Part shown: positions 6,815-14,076 of the stretch, in pieces
Layout of the letters: every line of letters starts with the position of its first letter
How positions within the stretch are numbered: the first letter of the stretch is position 1
Source of the DNA: Limiplasma sp048370855
GTDB lineage: Bacteria; Bacillota; Clostridia; Christensenellales; Aristaeellaceae
Reading direction: 5' to 3'
DNA: 20,666 bases
Assembly: GCA_048370855.1 (NCBI GenBank)
Contig: DBGEOK010000122.1
Span: 1 to 20,666, forward strand
Position numbers and translations under genes: made by a program
Notes under the pieces: model-generated
Database searches by the model: none
What the model saw: only the letters and a program-made list of their open reading frames with translations
What the model was told of the DNA's origin: nothing

Positions 6815-8851
6815 ATGCCTGTTTCGGTTGCACAGCACGCAGGCTTTTGTATGGGAGTCAGGCGCGCGGTGGATGAAGCGCTGAAGGCGGCCGAAAGCGG
6901 CGCGGAAATCGTTACCTTCGGCGAGTTGGTTCACAACCCGCAGGTGATTGAAAAGCTGGAGGCCGTGGGCATATCCGCCGTGCATGATATCGAGCGCACG
7001 CGCGGGAAGACGGTGATGATCCGCAGCCATGGCGTTGCGCCTGATGTGGCCGGCCTGCTCCGTGAAACCGCGAAACGGGTCGTCGATCTGACCTGTCCCT
7101 TTGTTTCCCGTCTGCATGACGTGGTGACGAAATACAGCGCGGACGGTTCCCCCGTCATCTTAGTAGGCCAGGCGGATCATCCCGAGGTTGTGGGCACGCT
7201 CGGATACTGTCAGGGCCCGGTGTTTACCGTTCACGATGTGGAGGAGGCGCGGGGGCTGCCCGTTTTAAAACGGGCGCTCGCCGTATCCCAGACGACCTTC
7301 CCGCACGAGCGCTGGGAAGAAATTCTTCCGGCGCTCCGGGCGCGGGTAGAGCGGCTGGACGTGCAAGACACCATTTGTACGGCGACGGTGCTTCGGCAAA
7401 ACGAGGCCAAGCGGCTTGCCGCCCGGGTAGACGCAATGCTGGTGGTCGGCGGCAAAACGAGCGCAAACACGCGCAAGCTCTATGAAACCTGCAAAGGAAT
7501 CTGCGAGCGGACCCTTTTGGTAGAGCGTGCGGCGGATATTCCGCCGGGCTTTGCAAATATCCATTCGGAATCCATTGGAATTACCGCCGGCGCGAGCACG
7601 CCGGATTGGTCATTTAAGGAGGTTGTCACACGCATGGCTGACAAGGAACAATTGGACCGGCAGGTTTCCACCGAGGAGGCGGAAAAGGACAGCTTTATGG
7701 CTGACGTGGAAGCGACTCTGGTCAAGATCAGGCCCGGGCAGACGGTAACGGGTACCGTGGTGCAGATCACGGACGACGAAGTCTGCGTCAACATCGGTTT
7801 TAAATCCGACGGGCTGATTAAGCGCGAGGATCTGGTGACGGAGGATGTTAAGCTGGGCGACGAAATCGAGGTAGAGGTCGTCAAGGTCAACGACGGCGAG
7901 GGCAACGTCCTGCTGTCGCAGCGCAATATCCTGAACCGCAAGGCCTTCGCGGAGCTTGTTCAAAAGCACGAAAACAACGAGTATGTCGAGGGTTTGGGCA
8001 AGGAGGTCGTCAAGGGCGGCCTGATTTGCATGGTCAACGGCATTCGCGCGTTCGTGCCCGCGTCGCAGCTTTCCAACCGATATGTGGAAAAGATCGGAGA
8101 TTTTGTAGGGCAGACGCTCAAGCTGAAGATTATTGAAATGGACGAGCAGAAGCGGCGCATTGTCGCCAGCCGCCGCGCGGTGGTGCGCGAAGAGGCCGCC
8201 GCCAAAAAGGCGGAGGCTTGGGGCAGGCTTCAGGAGGGCGAGATCGTCCATGGAATTGTCCGGCGTTTGACGGACTTTGGCGCGTTTGTGGACTTGGGCG
8301 GCGTGGATGGGCTGATCCATGTGACCGACCTGAGCTGGGCGCATGTGAAGCATCCCTCCGAAATCGTATCGCCGGATCAGGAGGTGGATGTCAAAATCCT
8401 CAGCCTGGACCCCGAGCGGGAGCGTATTCAGCTTGGCCTGAAGCAGCTTCAGCCTAAGCCGTGGGATCTTGCGCCGGAGAAATATCCCGCGGGATCGGTG
8501 GTCACCGGCAAGGTGGTGCGCATTACGACCTTCGGCGCCTTTGTGGAGCTGGAGCCCGGTATCGACGGCTTGGTACACATCAGCCAGTGCGCGGCTACGC
8601 GCATTAACAAGGTGGAGGATGCGGTCAGCGTCGGCCAGGAGGTTCAGGTCAAGGTGCTGAGCATCGACCCCGACGCCAAGCGGATCAGCTTGAGCATCCG
8701 CGCGCTGCTGGAGCCCGAACCCGCGCCCCAGGAGGAAGCCGCTTCGATGCTGGATAACGGCGAGGAAGCGGTTCCCGTGGACATCGAGGCGATGGGCGCG
8801 GCCCTGGAAGCCGAGGCTTCCGGAAACGAGGAGCCGCCGGCCGGGGAATAA
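6815..8851 (+). CDS. ispH-rpsA: IspH (HMBPP reductase) - ribosomal protein S1 fusion
   Basis: The 678-residue protein joins two essential functions. Residues 1-273 are IspH, the last enzyme of the MEP isoprenoid pathway, with the three Fe-S cysteines C12 (GFCMGV), C94 (LTCPF) and C188 (TICTAT), the substrate histidines in LVHN (H40) and RSHGV (H72), and GASTPDW (259-265). Residues about 300-655 hold four S1 RNA-binding OB repeats, beginning near 306 (RPGQTVTG), 385, 475 and 560, the last two with the full FGAFV-L-G-DGL(I/V)H core. An acidic tail follows. Fused ispH-rpsA genes are known in Clostridia. The ATG at 6815 follows GGGAGG (6801-6806) and gives the normal IspH N-terminus. A second start may exist inside the gene (7634). 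It is separated from cmk-plsC by 143 bases. Confidence 0.94.
   Translation: MPVSVAQHAGFCMGVRRAVDEALKAAESGAEIVTFGELVHNPQVIEKLEAVGISAVHDIERTRGKTVMIRSHGVAPDVAGLLRETAKRVVDLTCPFVSRLHDVVTKYSADGSPVILVGQADHPEVVGTLGYCQGPVFTVHDVEEARGLPVLKRALAVSQTTFPHERWEEILPALRARVERLDVQDTICTATVLRQNEAKRLAARVDAMLVVGGKTSANTRKLYETCKGICERTLLVERAADIPPGFANIHSESIGITAGASTPDWSFKEVVTRMADKEQLDRQVSTEEAEKDSFMADVEATLVKIRPGQTVTGTVVQITDDEVCVNIGFKSDGLIKREDLVTEDVKLGDEIEVEVVKVNDGEGNVLLSQRNILNRKAFAELVQKHENNEYVEGLGKEVVKGGLICMVNGIRAFVPASQLSNRYVEKIGDFVGQTLKLKIIEMDEQKRRIVASRRAVVREEAAAKKAEAWGRLQEGEIVHGIVRRLTDFGAFVDLGGVDGLIHVTDLSWAHVKHPSEIVSPDQEVDVKILSLDPERERIQLGLKQLQPKPWDLAPEKYPAGSVVTGKVVRITTFGAFVELEPGIDGLVHISQCAATRINKVEDAVSVGQEVQVKVLSIDPDAKRISLSIRALLEPEPAPQEEAASMLDNGEEAVPVDIEAMGAALEAEASGNEEPPAGE
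7616..7636 (+). promoter_or_regulatory. Possible internal translation start for free S1
   Basis: At the exact IspH/S1 border the sequence has a perfect AAGGAGG (7616-7622), 11 bases before an in-frame ATG (7634-7636, residue 274 of the fusion). Initiation here would give a separate 405-residue S1 protein. The same bases also encode the end of IspH (FKEVVTRM), so chance cannot be excluded. Confidence 0.45.
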
Positions 8852-8854
8852 TCC

Positions 8855-8909
8855 CGACAAGGAAGAATATCTGCCGCCGCACGTCAACCGACGCGCGGCG
8901 GCTTTGTCG
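8855..8909 (+). terminator. Probable terminator after ispH-rpsA
   Basis: GCCGCCGC (8873-8880) and GCGGCGGC (8895-8902) form an 8-bp GC stem, and the flanks CGACAA (8855-8860) and TTGTCG (8904-8909) can pair outside it. The T-tract after the stem is short (TTT), so termination may be partial. A GTCGAT/ATCGAC repeat follows directly at 8906-8919. Confidence 0.5.
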
Positions 8910-8983
8910 ATCAATCGACAGAAAAAGACTTTTTTGGTCCGGAGAAAAAAGGAAAGGTTACGAATGCTGTCGCGGAAAAATGT

Positions 8984-9012
8984 TTGCAAATCCAAAGCCC
9001 ATATGCTATAAT
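8984..9012 (+). promoter_or_regulatory. Sigma-A promoter of the methyltransferase gene
   Basis: TTGCAA (8984-8989), a 17-base spacer and a perfect TATAAT (9007-9012), giving a start near 9019, just before the palindrome at 9021-9035. The surrounding DNA is markedly more AT-rich than the flanking genes. Confidence 0.8.
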
Positions 9013-9020
9013 GAAATTAA

Positions 9021-9035
9021 CTGATGATTCATCAG
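9021..9035. promoter_or_regulatory. Operator-like perfect palindrome at the transcription start
   Basis: CTGATGA-T-TCATCAG is a perfect 7-bp inverted repeat around one central base, lying 8 bases after the -10 box and so covering the likely start site. The position suits a repressor dimer. With a single-base centre it would be a poor RNA hairpin. No obvious cognate regulator is in the window. Confidence 0.5.
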
Positions 9036-9078
9036 ATTCTTCATTTTGTCCAAATACGATTGATGGGAAGAGGTCCTT

Positions 9079-10095
9079 GTGCGCTATGCGATGCTTTTGA
9101 AACCACACCCAAATGTGCGATACCGTCAATCGCTTCAAAAGCTCGCGCCGATCGAATTTCAATGCATCGCAGAAGCCTGGTCAATCCGTGACGCGCGGCC
9201 GGAGATCGCGCTGATCCAGGACGAGCCCTTCCTGACTTTTGAAACGGAGGAAATGACGGACGGAGCATGGCGCGCACTGTCGAGCCATTCAGGAATATGC
9301 CTTGCCGCCGTGCTGGAAGGCGATGCGCTCAAGCCGCTCCGGCGCGAACAGAGGGCGTTTCTGCCCGAAGATTTATCACAGGTGTTGAAGTACAAGGGAA
9401 AAACCAACGCGGATTTTACGCGGATGCTTTTGCACTGCGCTAAAGCCGCATCAGCCTTTGCAAGGGAGGACGGGCCTTTGTGCGTGCTGGATCCTTTGTG
9501 CGGAAAGGGAACCACGCTTTTTTGTGCGCTTCAGGAGGGAGACGGCGGCGTAGGGGTCGAGCGGGACGCGAAGGCGCTCGAGGAGGCGGACCGGTATTTT
9601 GAACGCTTTTTACAGACGCATCGGCTTAAATACCGGAAAGAGACCGGGGCGCGGACCCTTCCCAAGGGAGAATGCGCAAAAACAGTGAGCTACTCGCTTG
9701 CGCCGAGCGCTGAAAGCATGAAGCAGGGAAACGTCAAGACGCTGCGCCTGATTCATGGCGATACGCTGCAGCTTTCCGCCCTTGTGCGGGCGGAAAGCGC
9801 GCATCTTGTTGTGGGCGACCTGCCCTATGGCATCCAACACGCTCCCCGATCGGGGAGGGAAATGTCCACGTTGCAAGGGCTGGTTTGGGAGGCTATGCCG
9901 TTGTATGCGACCGCGCTGCGCCCGGGGGGCGTTGCCGCGCTCGCCTTTAACACGCACACGCTGAAGCGGCGCGAGCTTGCCAAGGCGATGCGAAGCGCAG
10001 GCTTGGAGGTGCTGGACGCGCCTCCCTATGATGATTTTGAGCACTGGGTGGAACAAGCGGTCAACCGCGATGTCGTCATCGCGCGAAAGGGATAA
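9079..10095 (+). CDS. TRM11-like SAM-dependent RNA methyltransferase
   Basis: The 338-residue protein has a Rossmann-type methyltransferase domain with motif I VLDPLCGKGTTL (136-147), an acidic motif II region (GVGVERD, 157-163) and the amino-methyltransferase motif IV DLPYG (247-251). Ahead of motif I, YKGKTNADFTRMLLH (105-119) matches the segment seen in TRM11/TrmG10-type tRNA guanine-N2 methyltransferases. The N-terminal 100 residues show no THUMP domain that I can recognise, so the substrate (tRNA, rRNA or other) is open. The GTG at 9079 is used because GGGAAGAGG (9065-9073) is just upstream; an ATG four codons later (9091) is possible. It is 68 bases ahead of the rho-like gene and may be cotranscribed with it. 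Confidence 0.82.
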   Translation: MRYAMLLKPHPNVRYRQSLQKLAPIEFQCIAEAWSIRDARPEIALIQDEPFLTFETEEMTDGAWRALSSHSGICLAAVLEGDALKPLRREQRAFLPEDLSQVLKYKGKTNADFTRMLLHCAKAASAFAREDGPLCVLDPLCGKGTTLFCALQEGDGGVGVERDAKALEEADRYFERFLQTHRLKYRKETGARTLPKGECAKTVSYSLAPSAESMKQGNVKTLRLIHGDTLQLSALVRAESAHLVVGDLPYGIQHAPRSGREMSTLQGLVWEAMPLYATALRPGGVAALAFNTHTLKRRELAKAMRSAGLEVLDAPPYDDFEHWVEQAVNRDVVIARKG

Positions 10096-10163
10096 ACGTA
10101 TTTTTCTTTTTTCGTTGTAAGCTTCCCGTATGCGTTACCGACAAAGAGTAAGGAGGGTTCATT

Positions 10164-12230
10164 TTGCACAAAACGGAACTTCAGGCTATGACTGTTGTTC
10201 AACTGCGCAAGCTGGCGAAGGAAAATGGCGTGAAGCTGAGCGCCGGTATCGATAAAGAGGGGATTATCGCCCGTATATCTGAAGCGCTGAACGGCGAAAA
10301 GCAAGAAGGGACGGATATGCCCGCTTCCGCGCACGGCGGGGCGGAGCCGGACGGCAAGGGGCAGGACGCCCCCGTTGAGGAAAGCGGAAAGCCCGCGGAG
10401 CAAGAGGCGGCTTCCGCCGAGTCCGACCGGCTGCATGAAGCGCCCGTGTCCTTTGATGTCACGGCGGTGGACCCTGGCTCCGGATATCGGTCATGGAACC
10501 GTCCCCAGGAGCCGACGGGCTACCGGCCCGTATACCGCCAGGCTTGGCAGGCGCGCAGCACAACGCCCAGGGAGGGCGCGCCCAAGCCGCTATGGCAGCC
10601 GCAGCACCCAACCGGCGCGGCCAACCGTTTTGGGCCGCAGAACGTTTCGCGTCCCAAGCCCGCGCCCGATACGGAACGGGAAGAACGCGAGCCGGAGGAG
10701 CCGCGTCGCGTATATGCAGATCCCGCGCCCCGGCCGGCGGCGGAAAACGGCCCTAAGCTGGACGGCTACCGTTTAGGCTATCGCGCGGCCCCTCAGCGCG
10801 CCCCATATCAAGGCCGTAACGATTACAGCCCGCGGGAGTCTGGGCAAGGCCCCGGCGGCTATCAGCAGTCCGGCTACCGTCCCGGCGGGTATGGCTATCA
10901 GCAGCGCGGGTATCAGCAGCAAGGCGGCTACCGTCCCGGCGGGTATGGCTACCAGCAGCGCGGCTACCAGCCTCCGGTTTCGGACGCGAACCCGAATGAC
11001 GGCGTTTATCGCATGGCGCGCGACCCGCAGTTTGCCGAGCAGGCGGAAAGCGGGCAGGTTCCCGAGCTGCTGCAAGCGCCGGAGAGCGAGCAGGTCGCCG
11101 GAGTTCTGGAAATTCTGCCTGACGGCTACGGCTTTTTGCGCGGAGAAACGCTTTTGCCGGGGAAAAAGGATATTTATGTATCCATGGCGCAGGTGCGCCG
11201 ATTCGGCCTTCGCACGGGAGATTACGTGGAGGGGAAGGCGCGGGCGCAGCGTGACAACGATAAATTCGCGGCGCTGCTTCTTGTGGAAAAGCTGAACGGG
11301 CACGAGCCGGAGGAAAACCCGGACCGGCTTGCCTTTGACCAGCTTGTGCCCATTTATCCGGAAAAGCGGATTGTGCTGGAAAGCGCGGAAAACCAAGGGA
11401 GCATGGCAATCCGGCTGGTGGATCTCATTGCGCCGATCGGCTTTGGTCAGCGCGCGATGATCGTATCTCCGCCGGACAGCGGAAGGCTGGCGCTGCTCCG
11501 GGAGATCAGCCAGGCGATTAAGCGCAACGACACGGATGCCGAGGTGCTGATGCTGCTGATCGACGTAGCGCCGGAGGAAGTGACGGAAATCCGCGAGTCT
11601 GTGGACGCGGAGGTGTTCGCCACTACGTTCGCCGACGCGCCTGAAACGCAGACCCGAGTGAGTGAAACCATGCTTGAACGCGCCGAACGCCTGGTGGAGG
11701 AGGGGCGCAACGTCGTGATTCTGCTGGACAGCCTGACCAAGCTGACGCGCGCTTACCAGTCGGCGCTGGTTCAGGGTGGAAGGCCCATGACCAATACCGT
11801 TACGCCCGCGGCTCTGGTGCGTCCCAAGCGGTTTTTTGGCGCGGCCCGCAATACGCGGGACGCGGGAAGCCTGACGATGGTGGCGACCATTGCGGTGGAA
11901 ACGGGTTCGCGTGTGGACGACATTATCTTTGAAGAATTTAAGGGCACGGCCAACATGGAGCTGTTCCTGTGCCCGCGGCAGGGCGGCGACCCCGTGTTCC
12001 CGATGATCGACTTGCAGCAGAGCGGCACGAAAAAGGACGACATGCTGCTGAGCGAGGAGCAAAAAGAGGGGCTCCGCGCAATCCGGAGGGTGCTCGGCTC
12101 CACCACCAACGGCGAAGCCGTCGTGCAACTGATCGATATGATGCAAAAGACAAAATGCAACGCCGACTTGCTCAACCGCCTTCAGGACTGGGTGGCTCTA
12201 TGGGAAAAGAGCGGCTATCTGAAGCGGTAA
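10164..12230 (+). CDS. rho: Rho homologue with degenerate ATPase site and long disordered insert
   Basis: The 688-residue protein is colinear with Rho. Residues 1-43 are the Rho N-terminal SAP-like domain; about 45-300 is a low-complexity insert, Tyr/Gln/Gly/Arg-rich from 200 to 270; 311-378 is the RNA-binding OB domain with GVLEILPDGYGFLR and RRFGLRTGD intact; 385-688 is the RecA-like motor domain, including RPKRFFGAARN (553-563) and EEFKGTANMEL (590-600). The motor chemistry is lost: the P-loop usually PPKAGKT reads PPDSGRL (436-442), LIDERPEE reads LIDVAPEE (465-472) and SGTRKEE reads SGTKKDD (620-626). The Walker B Asp (D522) remains. TTG at 10164 follows AAGGAGGG (10150-10157). The open frame is intact, so this is not a decaying pseudogene. 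Whether it terminates transcription is doubtful. Confidence 0.92.
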   Translation: MHKTELQAMTVVQLRKLAKENGVKLSAGIDKEGIIARISEALNGEKQEGTDMPASAHGGAEPDGKGQDAPVEESGKPAEQEAASAESDRLHEAPVSFDVTAVDPGSGYRSWNRPQEPTGYRPVYRQAWQARSTTPREGAPKPLWQPQHPTGAANRFGPQNVSRPKPAPDTEREEREPEEPRRVYADPAPRPAAENGPKLDGYRLGYRAAPQRAPYQGRNDYSPRESGQGPGGYQQSGYRPGGYGYQQRGYQQQGGYRPGGYGYQQRGYQPPVSDANPNDGVYRMARDPQFAEQAESGQVPELLQAPESEQVAGVLEILPDGYGFLRGETLLPGKKDIYVSMAQVRRFGLRTGDYVEGKARAQRDNDKFAALLLVEKLNGHEPEENPDRLAFDQLVPIYPEKRIVLESAENQGSMAIRLVDLIAPIGFGQRAMIVSPPDSGRLALLREISQAIKRNDTDAEVLMLLIDVAPEEVTEIRESVDAEVFATTFADAPETQTRVSETMLERAERLVEEGRNVVILLDSLTKLTRAYQSALVQGGRPMTNTVTPAALVRPKRFFGAARNTRDAGSLTMVATIAVETGSRVDDIIFEEFKGTANMELFLCPRQGGDPVFPMIDLQQSGTKKDDMLLSEEQKEGLRAIRRVLGSTTNGEAVVQLIDMMQKTKCNADLLNRLQDWVALWEKSGYLKR
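10872..10970 (+). repeat. 54-base tandem repeat in the Rho insert
   Basis: Two near-identical 45-base copies start at 10872 and 10926 (period 54), each encoding GYRPGGYGYQQRGYQ. They differ at synonymous third positions, which points to selection on the protein rather than a very recent duplication. Confidence 0.85.
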
Positions 12231-12252
12231 TCGGCGCGGGGGAAAGCGGAAA

Positions 12253-12296
12253 GGCTCGGTCGTCCGGCGCGGGACGTCCGGGCCCTTCTCTTTGTT
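12253..12296 (+). terminator. Intrinsic terminator after the rho-like gene
   Basis: GGCTCGGTCGTCC (12253-12265) pairs with GGACGTCCGGGCC (12272-12284), 13 positions with one T-T mismatch and one G-T wobble, around a 6-base loop. CTTCTCTTTGTT follows. It separates the rho-like gene from the next unit. Confidence 0.8.
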
Positions 12297-12319
12297 ACAT
12301 GGTCAAAGGGGCCGAAAAC

Positions 12320-12348
12320 TTGACGGAACAAGGTTTTCGTGCTATCTT
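12320..12348 (+). promoter_or_regulatory. Sigma-A promoter of the membrane/SH3/AAA+ unit
   Basis: TTGACG (12320-12325), a 17-base spacer and TATCTT (12343-12348) predict a start near 12355 and a leader of about 40 bases before the ATG at 12396. Together with the upstream terminator this marks an independent transcription unit. Confidence 0.65.
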
Positions 12349-12395
12349 TAACGCTGGATGAACGCCCCCGTATGCCATTGGACGAGGTGACAGCG

Positions 12396-14057
12396 ATGAG
12401 TGAAAATACCCCCTGGAACGAGCGGACGCGGAACGGAGAATCGGCGGAGCATTTATATGCGGCCAGACAGCTCTATTCGTGGCCGCAGGGGGAACCAGCG
12501 CCGGAGCGCGTTTCCACTTCCGATTTAAGCCAATATACGCCGAACGAGTCCGAGGAAAGGCCGGGTCTGGCGGACGGACTTCCGACAGGCGGTCCGGCGG
12601 CTGTGCCGCCGTCCCCCGCCGACGTTGACCTTTCATCCTACTACCGCCGTGGAGACGCCGCCGGGCCGGACCTTTCAGAGCCGGCTTTTGCGCCGCCGCC
12701 CAAATTTGACCCTTATCGAGCGCCTCATGAGGCGTGGCCGGAGCCGGAGCTTTCGCCGTCTGAGACGCAGGCTCCCATGAACGTGTACCGCCCCCGCGAA
12801 GCCACATGGGCGGAAACGGCGCGCCGGAGCGTATTAAGCGGCGACGGCTTGGGCTATCAGGTGGAGGAGGACAGGGAACAGCCGCGCAAACGGCGCCGCC
12901 GCAGGCATCTGCTCAGGCGGGCGCTGGCGCTTTTGACGGCGGCCGGGCTGATCGGCGGGGGCATTTATTTGTTCCGGGAGCCCCTCGGCCAGTGGATAGA
13001 AAGCCTCGCGGGGAAGCGGACCGAGGACGGCCTTCCCTTTGAGGCGCTTACGACGCCTATGCCGCTGAAGGGCTATGACGCGGCGCAGCCGATTGAAATT
13101 GCCGATAAGGCGAGGGCCGCCATCAGCGAGATCAGCGGCACGGTGGACATGCAAACCTACGCCGTGACGGACAAGCATGTGCTGACAAGAAACCAGCGCG
13201 GCGACGGAACATATGATTTTTACCTTTTTACCGGGGACGAGGGTAGGCTTCTGTGCTATTTTGAAGGACTTGGCGCGCGCGATATGATTCCTCTCCCGGA
13301 GGGCGGCTTCTATGTCAGGCAGCCGCCTTATCTGGTGGGGGCGAACGGCTCCGCGCTGATCCGCACAGAGGAAATTGAAAAGACGGTTGGTCAGCCGCTT
13401 GCATTGCATCCCCTGTATAACGGCTGGGCGGTGATCGAGGGCCGGGAGACCGGCGCGGCGAACTATATCAACCTGAACGGCCAGATGCTGAGCACGCTGT
13501 GGTTTTCACGGGCGTTTCCCTTTACGGGCGATTTGACCGCCGCCTATGTGGATACGGGGAACCTGGCCGACGAGGAAGCGCGGTATCTGCTCTATGTGAT
13601 TGGAACGGACGGCGCCATGACAAAATGGCGGAGCGCCGCGGATATGACGGACGTGGTAGGCTCCGCGTGCGGCTCGGCCTATTTGTCCAATGGCGAACTG
13701 TACCGGCTTGAGGATATTGAAAATCCGCTCTGCCTGACAGACGAGGTGCGCGTATACCTTGACTGTGACGCGATGGTTGCGCGCGACCCGGCCAGCGGGA
13801 AGTACGGCCTGTTTGTGCATGGCGAGCAGCACTATGATTTTGCCTATGACAGCATTTTACCGGTGGAATGCGACATTCGGTGGGATGAAAAAACGCTGTC
13901 GGGCGCGTCCGGCAGCATGACGCTCTGCGCCGTGACGGACGCGGCCTATCCGCAGCCGCTCTCGCATTATTTCGTTCTATCCAGGGAGGGGCAGGAGGAA
14001 TATGTGGCGCTTTCGACGTCGTCCTCCTATCCGCTGCTGCTGGACGGCGAGTTTTAA
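12396..14057 (+). CDS. Single-pass membrane protein with large external domain, unknown function
   Basis: I do not recognise a named family for this 553-residue protein. Residues 1-160 are cytoplasmic, acidic, proline-rich and probably disordered. A basic cluster KRRRRRH (165-171) precedes one membrane helix at about 174-193, so by the positive-inside rule the C-terminal 360 residues face outwards. That domain is rich in short beta-strand units with Gly/Asp turns, and one unit, KYGLFVHGEQHYDFAYDSI, resembles a WG/beta-propeller repeat; a propeller is plausible but not shown. ATG at 12396 is preferred to in-frame upstream starts because GAGGTGA (12384-12390) precedes it and the others lie at or near the start of transcription. 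It is first in a unit with a secreted SH3-like protein and an AAA+ ATPase. Confidence 0.8.
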   Translation: MSENTPWNERTRNGESAEHLYAARQLYSWPQGEPAPERVSTSDLSQYTPNESEERPGLADGLPTGGPAAVPPSPADVDLSSYYRRGDAAGPDLSEPAFAPPPKFDPYRAPHEAWPEPELSPSETQAPMNVYRPREATWAETARRSVLSGDGLGYQVEEDREQPRKRRRRRHLLRRALALLTAAGLIGGGIYLFREPLGQWIESLAGKRTEDGLPFEALTTPMPLKGYDAAQPIEIADKARAAISEISGTVDMQTYAVTDKHVLTRNQRGDGTYDFYLFTGDEGRLLCYFEGLGARDMIPLPEGGFYVRQPPYLVGANGSALIRTEEIEKTVGQPLALHPLYNGWAVIEGRETGAANYINLNGQMLSTLWFSRAFPFTGDLTAAYVDTGNLADEEARYLLYVIGTDGAMTKWRSAADMTDVVGSACGSAYLSNGELYRLEDIENPLCLTDEVRVYLDCDAMVARDPASGKYGLFVHGEQHYDFAYDSILPVECDIRWDEKTLSGASGSMTLCAVTDAAYPQPLSHYFVLSREGQEEYVALSTSSSYPLLLDGEF

Positions 14058-14076
14058 ACCAAGGAGGCTTTTGACG

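Noticed and set aside
7610..8995. 461-residue open frame antisense to ispH-rpsA
   Set aside because: It lies entirely against the S1 repeats and their tail; Leu/His/Arg-rich shadow with no ribosome binding site and no known domain.
11438..11490. A frameshift or misread codon causing the abnormal Rho P-loop
   Set aside because: Codons on both sides stay in frame with good Rho alignment, and independent changes at three other active-site positions cannot come from one error.
10773..12146. 457-residue open frame antisense to the rho-like gene
   Set aside because: It is a high-GC shadow frame: no family resemblance, His/Arg/Gln-rich composition, and the plus strand encodes a clear Rho homologue.
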